Shown here in pieces: positions 46,329-54,944 of a DNA stretch of 64,000 bases. The position numbers and the translations under genes were made by a program. Origin of the DNA: an uncultured bacterium. GTDB taxonomy: Bacteria; Myxococcota_A; Bradymonadia; UBA7976; VGTA01. Where the stretch lies: NCBI GenBank assembly GCA_943788935.1, contig CALSSE010000006.1:144287-208286 (forward strand), read 5' to 3'. The stretch's first letter is position 1. Every line of letters starts with the position of its first letter. Under the pieces are notes generated by a model, which saw nothing but the letters and a program-made list of their open reading frames with translations, did not search any database and had not been told where the DNA came from.

Positions 46329-46988
46329 TCAGAGTCCACCTTCCAATAAGCCGGGGATCGCTCTCACGATCACTCTCTTCTGTTCGACATCAATACTAAT
46401 GACGAAGGGCTCTTGATTGGGGATATTGACTTCTCCACACGCGCCACCTTCAAAGATCAATAGCTCTCCTGCACCAGCCTCTAGTAAGCCAGTGAGTCGA
46501 CCGATGAAAGTCGCATTGTCATCATTGGGCGTTTCTTCGAAACGATCACAGGACGGGTCTACGGCCCATCCTTGCGCGCCGATGAGGTCCATGAGGTAAA
46601 ACTCATCTTGATCTAGTTGAGGGAGAGCGTCTCTAGGGGTGAGCCAAGCGCGGTGATTGAGCCACTGTACTTGGTCTCGATAGCGCAGCTCTTTGAACTG
46701 AGCGATGAGACCTTTGCCATCAGCTCTCACCTTAGTTAGCGTTAGCTGATGGGTCGCTGGACTCGGGTCATCACTAGGAAATCGTGGATGGGCGCCTACG
46801 TATAGAGTCATTCCCTCTTTGAGTAACTCAGTCTTTTTATTATGCTCCCATAAGCGGACTTCGCCTCGAAGCCCATGGGGGCGACCAAATCGTCCACACA
46901 CTAGCCAGTGATCGGGCTGCTCTAAAACAGTGAGATCCGCTAGGGGGATTGGAGGGACTTTTCCCTCATGATCAGAATTATCACTCAC
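46329..46988 (-). CDS. rimM: Ribosome maturation factor RimM
   Basis: 219 residues. The RimM N-terminal signature is WLVCGRFGRPHGLRGEVRL, with a following beta-barrel (LTLTKVRADGKGLIAQFKEL) and PRC-barrel C-terminal domain (DEFYLMDLIGAQGWAVD, LLEAGAGELLIFEGG, PFVISIDVEQKRVIVR). RimM binds S19 and helps processing of the 30S head. It is longer than the usual ~170-180 residues because of a ~20-residue N-terminal extension and a loop near DRFEETPNDDNAT. It is 21 bases from the KH-domain gene upstream. Confidence 0.95.
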   Translation of the reverse strand: MSDNSDHEGKVPPIPLADLTVLEQPDHWLVCGRFGRPHGLRGEVRLWEHNKKTELLKEGMTLYVGAHPRFPSDDPSPATHQLTLTKVRADGKGLIAQFKELRYRDQVQWLNHRAWLTPRDALPQLDQDEFYLMDLIGAQGWAVDPSCDRFEETPNDDNATFIGRLTGLLEAGAGELLIFEGGACGEVNIPNQEPFVISIDVEQKRVIVRAIPGLLEGGL

Positions 46989-47009
46989 AACATCCCCTGA
47001 CCCTAGCGC

Positions 47010-47327
47010 TCACGCTTCGTCGATCGCTCGCACCTCTATTGAGGGCAAGCCATATGGTCGACCATTTCCTGCTTTTCGAACGCTGGCTTGGTCATCAAGA
47101 TAGGTCAGAGCGAGCTGGAGCGCTGACTCTACCGCGAATAGGTTCTGACCACCACGGCCGATCACGACTCCTCGGTCTCTATGAGAGACTTTGACCGTCA
47201 TTTGATCGCGTCGGTCATCGAGCGTGACCTCTACTAGATCAGGATCCTTGACCACAGAACGCACGATGTGAGCACAAGTATCTATTAGATGCCTGTTGAG
47301 CTCTTCATGAGACAGCTTGAGGCTCAT
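47010..47327 (-). CDS. khpA: KH-domain RNA-binding protein
   Basis: 105 residues with a single type II KH domain, including the G-x-x-G loop in GVVIGRGGQNLFAVESALQ. Placement between rpsP and rimM is typical of KhpA (YlqC family), a small RNA-binding protein that can pair with KhpB and affects cell size and RNA metabolism in other bacteria. The C-terminal tail beyond ~78 (SVRKAGNGRPYGLPSIEVRA) is slightly longer than usual. Confidence 0.92.
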   Translation of the reverse strand: MSLKLSHEELNRHLIDTCAHIVRSVVKDPDLVEVTLDDRRDQMTVKVSHRDRGVVIGRGGQNLFAVESALQLALTYLDDQASVRKAGNGRPYGLPSIEVRAIDEA

Positions 47328-47367
47328 AAAGCTCCTCTTTATTCTTTAAGACGCGGAGGCGCTAAGA

Positions 47368-47628
47368 TTAACTCTCAGCTTGAGCAGCGTCTTTCTTGAA
47401 ACGTCGATAGAGGCTCGAGACGGTATCGGAAGGCTGAGCGCCAACAGAGACCCAATAATCATAGCGCTCTTTTTTGAAAGTGATCTTATGAGGCGACTTC
47501 ATAGGGTCATATGTACCGACCTGCTCAAGGAAGCGACCATCTCTTTTGGCGCGGCTGTCAGCTGATACAATACGGTAATAAGGACGCTTTTTGCTTCCGA
47601 ATCTTTGGAGGCGGATACGAACTGCCAT
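47368..47628 (-). CDS. rpsP: 30S ribosomal protein S16
   Basis: 86 residues from the ATG at 47626-47628 ([20 protein letters not shown]), with GGAG a few bases before; an in-frame start 20 codons further upstream is not needed. Continues [14 protein letters not shown] and [15 protein letters not shown], as in other S16 proteins. First gene of the conserved cluster that runs rpsP-khpA-rimM-trmD-rplS-rnhB-yraN on the minus strand. Confidence 0.98.
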   Translation of the reverse strand: MAVRIRLQRFGSKKRPYYRIVSADSRAKRDGRFLEQVGTYDPMKSPHKITFKKERYDYWVSVGAQPSDTVSSLYRRFKKDAAQAES

Positions 47629-47690
47629 GGGAGCTCCATCTACATTAGAATTTGATTTACTCACCCTAGTAAGGGCGTTAAAGACCAAGG

Positions 47691-47719
47691 TAAGTAAAAG
47701 ATAAATGCGCTCTCGTCAA
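47691..47719 (-). promoter_or_regulatory. Possible sigma-70-type promoter for rpsP cluster
   Basis: Read on the minus strand, TTGACG (47714-47719) is followed after 17 bases by TACTTA (47691-47696), about 60 bases upstream of the rpsP ATG. The -35 is close to consensus and the spacing is ideal, but the -10 is poor. No transcript data are available from sequence alone. Confidence 0.3.
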
Positions 47720-47796
47720 GCGATTTCGAAGTTCTATCTCACTCTTTTGATATTTATTCGTCATAGAATCTTTGAATCCCTACTCTCACTGAGCGC

Positions 47797-50073
47797 TTAT
47801 CTTAAGCCCTCTAGCAGAGAGGAGACACTCAAACCATCACGCATTGTTCGAAGTAAAATAGGTGCTTCCTGCGAGAGGTCATTGGGAACTTTAAGGGGAT
47901 GAGCAGAGTGATCGAGAGGCCATCGCCATAGAATAGGTTGTCCAATCGGCCTCTCTAACAAGTAGTAGTCATTCAGTCTAGAAAGATAGTGAGCATTACG
48001 CATCGCGTTGTCGATGACTGCGGGCAGAGGCCAATGGTTGATTATAAAGGGAGCGAGGCTCCCTCTCAGCTCGCTAATCGGTTGATCATCTCTCTGGGGC
48101 GGACCTTGAGGTATCTCTTCAATATTGGTCATTAGAGTTAATAGCGTCTCACTCAGTGAAGAGAGATTTGCTCCATCTACTTGATAACCCTCTGCGCCCT
48201 TTAAATGAGGGTGAAAGAGGATCGCTGATGTCTCTACATGACTCATCAAAATATGAGGGGCAGGTTTGGTCAATTTAGGGGGTAAACCCACCGTTCCAGT
48301 TATGAGAACCGCTGTTTCATCATATAACTCATGCATACTGAGAGAGCTTAAAAGTTGAGCGAGACAGTAATCAATCTCTTTAAGCTGTCTCAGCTGTCTT
48401 ATCCATCGGCGCTCTTCTTTTTTACTGAGCTTGAACTTTTCAATCCATTTGAGCTCTTTATCACTCAACGGAAAGGGAGAGGAGCGTCTAGAAGCGTTGT
48501 CATGTGGAGAGTGTATATAGATGAGCTCTAGATCTTTCGACTTGCTCATCCGTGACCTCTGATCCAAGATTCTACTCAGTTTTGACATCTGCTGAACTTG
48601 CATTAAGAGGGCTCTAAAAGGATTTTGGTCGATCTCTTGAGGATCTACATATTCCAAAGAGTCAAAACGCTCATCCAAAACAGGAACCGTCGATAAGGTA
48701 GAGCCAATGTATGCGGACCATCCGCCGTTGTCTTTGACATGTTTTAGGATGCTCTTCGCCCGAGGGAGCGGTTGCAATAAGGAGAGATGTCCGCTGCGTT
48801 GAGAGGCTTCATCACTCCAAAGTCTTGAGAAGTTGACTCCTCTGTTGACTAAGATCTTCAGGCTTGGGAGTTGATCTAATAGCTCTTTTTGTTGGAAAAT
48901 AATATCGAGTTTGAGGCCATCGATCGCCCAAACGAGGAGTCGACGTACCTTGGGTAAATCATGAGGAGGTGGATAGAGTGAGTCGACTCGAGGGGCCAGC
49001 CAACCTACTCCGAGAGCCGCTTTCTCAGTGAGTGATTGACGTTGTTTCGAGAGGGGGTGATCACTCACTTTTTGGGTCGTGAGGGTGAGACGAATCGGTT
49101 TACCTTGATATTGGTCGAGTGAGACGGAGACCTGTTCAGCGATCGCTTCTTTATGCCGTCCAGGACTGAGAGTCTTATTAAGGAGTAGCTTCTCCTTCAT
49201 CTCATCGGAGGTGATGTAAACTGTAAAGCGAGTCGAGGGTCCATAAGGAGGGAGATAGAGAGTCGTCTTAAATTCAGCAGCGATAGGTGGGATGAAGTAA
49301 AACCGCCAAGTACTTGGAGGTGGAGCGAATAAAGCACCCCATTTTTGCTGTTGATAGATCACTTCTCCAGTCCATTTATCTAGCATTTGCTCCGTCTGAC
49401 CTTTGGGTACAAATGAGAGAGGACCGATTGCTCCAGGAGTACGTCCACCCCATGAGGCGGGTCGAGTGATTCTAAAGTATAGTCGAAGTGAGTGCTCACC
49501 ACGTTCGAGAGGACGAGGGAGCTTTAATCGGTAATAGCGTCCTCGAGAGCTGAGCGATAGGTTCTTAATCAGTGTCTCATCGACGAAGATGCTGACGACT
49601 TGGTGGGGAGCGATGGGGTGAAGCCAAATGAGCAGCTCTTCTAACTGCCTCTCACTCTCGCTGATCGGGAAGTTAATGGTACCTCCTCTACCTTCTATCC
49701 AAGAGACAACCTTACCTTTATATTCTTCAGGAGCACGAAAAGCGCCGCTGAGAAAGGTAGAGCGTGAATGACGTCCCCAGCCTGGTGCGCCTGGTGAGAG
49801 CATTGGGCCTACTTGCTGTAAATGACCGCGATGAGAGTATTTATAGAGGTCGATCGCTGTGTAAGCGATCCCCTCACGAAGCATCTCTTTAGTGACCTCT
49901 TGAGCGAGAGACCCTGTCATGAAAACCCAATAACATGCGATCGATGATAGCCATATAGTCACGTTTAAAGTGAGAGAGTATTGGGTACTCTCTCGCTGTA
50001 GAGATAACCTGCTATGCAAAGGCTCACATGGGCTCGTCTGTCTCGATCTTTCATCCATAAATGACTCATTCAC
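47797..50073 (-). CDS. Alkaline-phosphatase-superfamily protein with degenerate metal site
   Basis: 758 residues. A membrane segment near residue 50 (TLNVTIWLSSIACYWVFMTG) is followed by a beta-rich ~290-residue extracytoplasmic region, then from ~365 a sulfatase/phosphatase-type fold: VRRLLVWAIDGLKLDIIF with the first metal Asp, LWSDEASQRSGHLSLLQ at the nucleophile position, and ELYDETAVLITGTVGLPPKL where active relatives have S-D-H-G. The missing DHG suggests that catalysis is lost or altered. No Cys-x-Pro-x-Arg is present. It is likely an envelope protein. It is divergent from the split sulfatase-fold gene downstream, and a relation between the two is possible. Confidence 0.7.
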   Translation of the reverse strand: MNESFMDERSRQTSPCEPLHSRLSLQRESTQYSLTLNVTIWLSSIACYWVFMTGSLAQEVTKEMLREGIAYTAIDLYKYSHRGHLQQVGPMLSPGAPGWGRHSRSTFLSGAFRAPEEYKGKVVSWIEGRGGTINFPISESERQLEELLIWLHPIAPHQVVSIFVDETLIKNLSLSSRGRYYRLKLPRPLERGEHSLRLYFRITRPASWGGRTPGAIGPLSFVPKGQTEQMLDKWTGEVIYQQQKWGALFAPPPSTWRFYFIPPIAAEFKTTLYLPPYGPSTRFTVYITSDEMKEKLLLNKTLSPGRHKEAIAEQVSVSLDQYQGKPIRLTLTTQKVSDHPLSKQRQSLTEKAALGVGWLAPRVDSLYPPPHDLPKVRRLLVWAIDGLKLDIIFQQKELLDQLPSLKILVNRGVNFSRLWSDEASQRSGHLSLLQPLPRAKSILKHVKDNGGWSAYIGSTLSTVPVLDERFDSLEYVDPQEIDQNPFRALLMQVQQMSKLSRILDQRSRMSKSKDLELIYIHSPHDNASRRSSPFPLSDKELKWIEKFKLSKKEERRWIRQLRQLKEIDYCLAQLLSSLSMHELYDETAVLITGTVGLPPKLTKPAPHILMSHVETSAILFHPHLKGAEGYQVDGANLSSLSETLLTLMTNIEEIPQGPPQRDDQPISELRGSLAPFIINHWPLPAVIDNAMRNAHYLSRLNDYYLLERPIGQPILWRWPLDHSAHPLKVPNDLSQEAPILLRTMRDGLSVSSLLEGLR

Positions 50074-50232
50074 ACCTCAAGTGCTTTGAGGCTTCACAAT
50101 ATTTTATAAAACATGTTATCGACATAATCGATATTCAATCGTTAGCGCTATACATTAATCAATAATGACACAGTCAATGATAGAGCTATAGCGTAAGTCG
50201 TCGTTAACTCAGATCAGAGGAGATCTTTACCC

Positions 50233-51699
50233 ATGACCAATGATCAGAAACGTGAATCTTCTTATACTTCGGTGAGTGATCACCCCTCTAAACAGTCTCT
50301 AAAGGAAGGAGGTATTATGACCCACTCTATTTCTAGTGTAGCGTGGTATTCAGGAGGTCTAGCGGTCTTAGCGATCGCGATGTATGAAGCGCTATTCGTT
50401 CTTGTTGATCAATCTAGCTCTGGAGGGGGAGCGGTCGCGATCCATATCCTATCTCTATTCGTCAGTCTAGCCATCCTCAATGCAGCATTATTTGGAGTGT
50501 TTTTACCAGGAATTTGGAGTCGCTATGGTCAGCCTAAACATTGGCTCGGCTTTGGCTTACAGAGAGAGCAACGTGTTCAATATGTGACCTCGTCTGTTGT
50601 TAACACCTTGACCACACTATTGATCTCTAGCTGTTTATTTGTCGGTGCTCAAATCGCTCACGGGTTTAATAGAGCATTTCTCGCTAGTGTATGGATCGCA
50701 GGAGTCGGCGCAGGAGCGTTGATGCTTTCAGCGCTCCTCGCTCCCACATGGAAGCGCCTTGTCCTCCGTATAATTCGAGCATTGTGTCCCAATGGCAAGG
50801 TCGGTCCACTGCCGCTCAGTATTCTACCGAGCGTCGTTTTATGTGTGGGAGGGGTCGCTGCGATCTTCTTAGCAGCGAGGCTTCCTTTGGGAGCCTATCA
50901 ATTGAGTGGTTATATTCACCTCGCATTTATCCCTGTGCTCACCATCATCTGTGTAGTTATCCTCTCCGCTAATAGTGGATCTCTAGAGCTTAAAGTACGT
51001 TGGCGGGTGTTGAGCTCTATCGCGCTCTTCCTGTTTGCTTCTTGGGGGCTCTCAGGATGGGATACATCTCATCCTTCGAATCGAGTCATCCCTCAGCAGG
51101 CCCAGCTCGCCTCACTACTCCTTAAAGGAGGGCGAGCGATCCTTGATGGAGATGGAGATGGAGTCTCGAGTGCGCTTGGGGGCGGTGATTGTGACGACGG
51201 AAATCCACTCATTAACCCACTAGCTCGTGATATTCCAGAGAATGGGATAGATGAGAACTGTGTGGGTGGGGATGCTCAAAAACCTAAGCCTGTCGCTCCC
51301 CCTCCTCCTGTTAAAGTACGCGCAGAGACACATTCATGGAATGTACTCTTTATACTAGTGGACACTTTGAGGGCGAGCCATTTGGACATGAATGGCTATG
51401 ATCGACCGACCATGCCCAATCTAAAGAAATTGAGCGCTGAGTCAGTCTATTTTGAGCGAGCCTTCGCTCATGCTCCCCGGACACCTTTCTCGATTCCTTC
51501 TGTCTTAATTGGTCGTTACCCTTCGCGTCTGTCATGGGTGAAACGTTTCGCTAATTACAGCGTCTTGAAGGATAATAACCAGACCATGTTTGAGCGGTTT
51601 AAAGGAGCGGGATGGAGAACTGAAGCGGTGAGTGCCCATTGGTACTTTGGTAAAAAGAAAGGGGGTGAATCTCAATCAAGGCCTCGATCATTGGGATAA
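50233..51699 (+). CDS. Membrane sulfatase-fold protein, N-terminal part (frameshifted)
   Basis: 488 residues as read. Five or six hydrophobic helices occupy ~35-290, followed by a D-rich MopE-like metal-binding segment at ~302-340 (ILDGDGDGVSSALGGGDCDD), then the start of a sulfatase-fold domain with ILVDTLRASHLDMNGYDR, ERAFAHAPRTPFSIPSVLIG and GRYPSRLSW. The frame then changes into an unrelated tail (GESQSRPRSLG) beginning at the G5 run at 51661-51665. The same fold continues without a break in the overlapping frame from there. Deleting one G joins AHWYFGKKKG to VNLNQGLDHWDNR and gives one 789-residue protein. The N-terminal half would be non-functional if the shift is real. It has no Cys nucleophile. 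Confidence 0.85.
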   Translation: MTNDQKRESSYTSVSDHPSKQSLKEGGIMTHSISSVAWYSGGLAVLAIAMYEALFVLVDQSSSGGGAVAIHILSLFVSLAILNAALFGVFLPGIWSRYGQPKHWLGFGLQREQRVQYVTSSVVNTLTTLLISSCLFVGAQIAHGFNRAFLASVWIAGVGAGALMLSALLAPTWKRLVLRIIRALCPNGKVGPLPLSILPSVVLCVGGVAAIFLAARLPLGAYQLSGYIHLAFIPVLTIICVVILSANSGSLELKVRWRVLSSIALFLFASWGLSGWDTSHPSNRVIPQQAQLASLLLKGGRAILDGDGDGVSSALGGGDCDDGNPLINPLARDIPENGIDENCVGGDAQKPKPVAPPPPVKVRAETHSWNVLFILVDTLRASHLDMNGYDRPTMPNLKKLSAESVYFERAFAHAPRTPFSIPSVLIGRYPSRLSWVKRFANYSVLKDNNQTMFERFKGAGWRTEAVSAHWYFGKKKGGESQSRPRSLG

Positions 51700-52603
51700 C
51701 CGAGGAGAACTCTCAGTCTCGCAGAGCAACACTCAGTCAGAGGCCAAAGGCATCACGTCTCGATTGATAAAGCGTATGAAGGCCCTCAGTCAATCAGGAG
51801 CGGAGCAGAATAATGGCGAGCAACCTTTCTTCCTCTTCGCTCATTACTTTGCTCCACATGGTCGATATATGACTCATGAGGTGAAGTGCCGACAGAGTAA
51901 GAATTGGTGTCATCGGGAGCCGCGATGCGCCGAGCATCCGACTCAATGTCGATTCGGTGACAAAAAAGCGCGAAGCGTTAAGAAGCTGATCAATAAATAC
52001 GACAGTGAACTCGCCTATACCGATATCTACCTCGGTGACGTGTTCAAGGCCTACCGTGAGCTCGGTTTAGACAAGAATACCATTTTAGTGATTACCAGTG
52101 ACCATGGAGAGTCATTTAAAGACCGTAAGCCATCCTACCTCTTTCACGGTCGAAGCGTGTACAATGAGGAGCTCCACGTCCCCTTGTTGATTAAAACTCC
52201 GAAGAGCGAAGCTCAGAGACGTACAGAGGTTGTAGGACTCGTCGATATCAGTCCCACTTTGACTTCATTAACCGGAGTAGAGAGAGGAGTGGTTGATGGT
52301 TTGAGCTTGAGCCCTCTGCTCTCTACTCAGAGTGAGCCAGAGACCTCATCACGTTTCGCAGACCGTGTTCTCTATTTAGAGCAGCTTCCTTATCCTGGTC
52401 ACAAAGTCCATATGGTAGCAGCGATAGATGCTCAAGGGTATAAAATGATTCGAGATATTAGTAATCAAACGTGGTCCTTGTTTGACCTTAATCAAGATTG
52501 GGGCGAGAAGCGTAACCTCATGAATACTACGGATGAAACGCTTAACGTCTCGCGACAACATTTACAGGGATTCCTCTCCCAGTATATAGAGCAGACTCCC
52601 TAA
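51632..52603 (+). CDS. Membrane sulfatase-fold protein, C-terminal part (frameshifted)
   Basis: 323 residues as read, but the true start is within the preceding gene; the first ~11 residues are out-of-frame reading. It contains the second half of the sulfatase-fold domain: FFLFAHYFAPHGRYMTHEVK with His ligands, YDSELAYTDIYLGDVFKAY, ILVITSDHGESFKDR with the DHG metal site, and FHGRSVYNEELHVPLLIKTP. The region ends in a WSLFDLNQDWGEKRNLMN segment shared with the 767-residue paralogue at 3 kb. No own ribosome-binding site is needed for a joined product. The substrate is unknown; the fold can be phosphatase, phosphoglycerol transferase or sulfatase. Confidence 0.85.
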   Translation: MPIGTLVKRKGVNLNQGLDHWDNRGELSVSQSNTQSEAKGITSRLIKRMKALSQSGAEQNNGEQPFFLFAHYFAPHGRYMTHEVKCRQSKNWCHREPRCAEHPTQCRFGDKKARSVKKLINKYDSELAYTDIYLGDVFKAYRELGLDKNTILVITSDHGESFKDRKPSYLFHGRSVYNEELHVPLLIKTPKSEAQRRTEVVGLVDISPTLTSLTGVERGVVDGLSLSPLLSTQSEPETSSRFADRVLYLEQLPYPGHKVHMVAAIDAQGYKMIRDISNQTWSLFDLNQDWGEKRNLMNTTDETLNVSRQHLQGFLSQYIEQTP

Positions 52604-52764
52604 ACTACCTAGATGACGAGGTAGGCTAGGTCAATGAGATGAATGAGAGAGATAACTTCTCTTGAGTCTTGTCCCTACTTAGGTAATCTAAAGATTAAGT
52701 TTATTCTACAATTCTCCTCCGCTCATCTTAACGAGAGGTCTTCGCTATTAAAGATCATAATGAC

Positions 52765-54144
52765 GTGAAAGTTCGTATTCATGAGCTCGCTGAGGAGTTA
52801 GATGTCTCTGAGCGAACCGTGATCACTTGGCTTTCGCGCAAGGGGTATCCAGGCGCTCGATCTAATGACTGGCTCACCCCAAAGCTAGCGCGGACCGCTC
52901 GTGTAGCCTTGAGGCGCTCAGACTATCATTATCCCCGAAGTAGCCATCTTGAACCTAACTTAGGGTCAAACACTCAACATTTTAGCCAACGACTAAGTTG
53001 GGTTGATAGCGAATACAGTGGCTCACTCCCCCCAATACGAGAAGATTCACATTCAGAGTCATCAGCGGCGGCTACAGAGACCGATCTAACCGCTGTTAAA
53101 ACACCTCTTTCCTCAACATCAGAGCAAGAGCCGGGCAGAGCAAATCATGCCTTAGAGAGAGAGAGATCGAGATCAGAGTTGTTGCTCAAGCGTCTCGAGG
53201 GACTTCGAGAATATCATGAGAGACGATATCAAGAGCTCCATCAAAAGTATGAGTCAACGGTAGAAGAGAGGACATCGCTGAAGCAGCGAGTACACTCGAT
53301 GACTCAAAATCAGGAAACTCTCGATGTGACCTGTCATGAGCTCACTCAAGAGCGTGATCAGACACGTCGAGAGATCAGCGATCTCAAAGAGCACCTGCAT
53401 GCTCAAGAGAAAATGGGTAACGCCATCGATAAGGTCAATCAGCAGAAGCAGGCTTGGAGAGCGAGAGCGCTAGCTCTTGAAGAGAGGGTTCAGACGAATC
53501 AACATCTCACCAATCAACTCAAAGAGTTAGGGATGGACACCTTGGATCAGCAGATCCAGCTATTTCAAACCCTGCTAACTAGCCCAGAGAGCGCTAATCA
53601 GCTCTTTAATGCGATCAAGATGGTCGAGCATGAAGAGGTCAGAGTGATGGTAGAGAAGTGGGTGATTAAGACCTGCGCCCATCCTCTCTGTAATCAAGTG
53701 AACATTCTCAGGAGAAAGCTATCTTTCAGAGTTGATCGCCCGCACCGTTGTCAGGTGTGCAGTGGTGATTCTTCTACTCGGTGGTTCCAGCGGATGATCG
53801 CTGGTTGTGAGAGGGCACACGTCAAGCGATTCCTTTTAGTAGGTGGTGAATCTATTCATGCTCGCATTAGAGAGCTCACCGAAGGGAAAATGATCGAATT
53901 TCGTCTGATCCCTACCGATGATGAGAGCAGTGATCAGCGTATTCAGAGCCGACTAGGTAGCTGTGATCTCCTCATCACTTGGCCTAGAGGTCAGCTCTCC
54001 TCCGAAGCGGGGATGAGATACAGACGCGCGGCACCGATTGTTGATTGCCCCGCATTAGACTTAAATGGTGATCAGGCAGAGCTAATTCGTCTCTCTCGAC
54101 AGATCTTGAATTGGGTCGCGCGCACCGGAGGTCGTGTAGACTGA
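52765..54144 (+). CDS. IF2N-like DNA/RNA-binding, coiled-coil, Cys-rich protein of unknown function
   Basis: 459 residues from GTG 52765. Residues 1-50 (VRIHELAEELDVSERTVIT then WLSRKGYPGA) resemble the IF2 N-terminal/MerR-type helix-turn-helix. About 125-260 is a coiled coil (RERSRSELLLKRLEGLREYH, REISDLKEHLHAQEKMGNAI). The C-terminal ~150 residues have a Cys pattern C-x4-C...C-x2-C (CAHPLCNQ, CQVCSGDS), a possible zinc knuckle, and then a compact alpha/beta domain (KRFLLVGGESIHARIRELT, CDLLITWPRGQLSSEAGMRY) like a DUF2325-type fold. Function unknown; nucleic-acid binding and homo-oligomerisation are inferred. It stands alone downstream of the sulfatase gene. Confidence 0.65.
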   Translation: MKVRIHELAEELDVSERTVITWLSRKGYPGARSNDWLTPKLARTARVALRRSDYHYPRSSHLEPNLGSNTQHFSQRLSWVDSEYSGSLPPIREDSHSESSAAATETDLTAVKTPLSSTSEQEPGRANHALERERSRSELLLKRLEGLREYHERRYQELHQKYESTVEERTSLKQRVHSMTQNQETLDVTCHELTQERDQTRREISDLKEHLHAQEKMGNAIDKVNQQKQAWRARALALEERVQTNQHLTNQLKELGMDTLDQQIQLFQTLLTSPESANQLFNAIKMVEHEEVRVMVEKWVIKTCAHPLCNQVNILRRKLSFRVDRPHRCQVCSGDSSTRWFQRMIAGCERAHVKRFLLVGGESIHARIRELTEGKMIEFRLIPTDDESSDQRIQSRLGSCDLLITWPRGQLSSEAGMRYRRAAPIVDCPALDLNGDQAELIRLSRQILNWVARTGGRVD

Positions 54145-54219
54145 GCCTATATCGCTTATAAGTCTCACTTCGGGATATTTAGAGCCTTATCGCACTAGTA
54201 TCATCTCACTTGAGCCATG

Positions 54220-54924
54220 TCAGCAGAAGTTGCTGCTGATACAAGCCTCAATCCCTAAACCTGCTTTCCAGTTGCTAGCCAATCTCCGAATCTCAGAGTA
54301 GATCTCATCGACGGGTGCTTGATCAGTCACATAGTTAATACGAGTTGTGTTCAGCTTCAGCAGAGGCGTATCCGAGTAATCGGAGAAGTGATGTTGATAC
54401 CGCTCGCTGAGGCGAGCGAGGTAACGCCGGTCAAAATCTTTCTCAAAGGGTCTAGCTCGACGCTCTATGCGTTCAATGAGACTCTTCTCATCGGCGGTGA
54501 GATAGATTAAGACATCTGGTTTTCTGATGCACATCGCTAATGATTCGTAGACGCTCTCATAAAGCGCGAGCTCTTCGTCTTCTAGAGTGAGCTCAGCGAA
54601 GATTCTATCCTTAAGGAGGTGATAGTCTGCGAGAAAGTCACCATGAGTCTCACATCCATCATGGTAGAGGTTCTTTTGTTGTCTAAACCGACTCATTAAA
54701 AAGAAGAGCTGAGTCTGAAAAGCGTAGCGCTTGGGATTGGAGTAGAATTGAGACAGGAAAGGGTTTTCTTCAACCACTTCTAGGACGAGCTTAGCGTCCA
54801 TTCTATCCTTTAGCTTATGTACAAGAGTGGTCTTTCCAACACCGATAGGGCCCTCAACAACAACATAAAGTGGATCGCTAGTTAATGGAGATTGGACTGC
54901 GGCATTTTGAACCAACTCGAGCAT
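54220..54924 (-). CDS. Deoxynucleoside kinase family protein
   Basis: 234 residues. The Walker A loop EGPIGVGKTTLVHKLKDRM lies at ~24-42, followed by the substrate-site ENPFLSQFYSNPKRYAFQTQ, the ERS/DR-type segment LKDRIFAELTLEDEELALYE, PDVLIYLTADEKSLIERIER, and the lid RRARPFEKDFDRRYLARLSE. These are marks of the dNK family (deoxyguanosine/deoxyadenosine kinase, PF01712), which salvage deoxynucleosides in the cytoplasm. Dimeric and about 230 residues is normal. It lies 20 bases after the HEAT-repeat gene on the same strand. Substrate preference cannot be told. Confidence 0.9.
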   Translation of the reverse strand: MLELVQNAAVQSPLTSDPLYVVVEGPIGVGKTTLVHKLKDRMDAKLVLEVVEENPFLSQFYSNPKRYAFQTQLFFLMSRFRQQKNLYHDGCETHGDFLADYHLLKDRIFAELTLEDEELALYESVYESLAMCIRKPDVLIYLTADEKSLIERIERRARPFEKDFDRRYLARLSERYQHHFSDYSDTPLLKLNTTRINYVTDQAPVDEIYSEIRRLASNWKAGLGIEACISSNFC

Positions 54925-54944
54925 AAAATGACTCCAAGTAAGGG

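Noticed and set aside
54220..54239. tcagcag-aagttg-ctgctga hairpin at the end of the deoxynucleoside kinase gene as a terminator
   Set aside because: The stem is inside the coding sequence end and is not followed by a T-run in the direction of transcription; probably chance.
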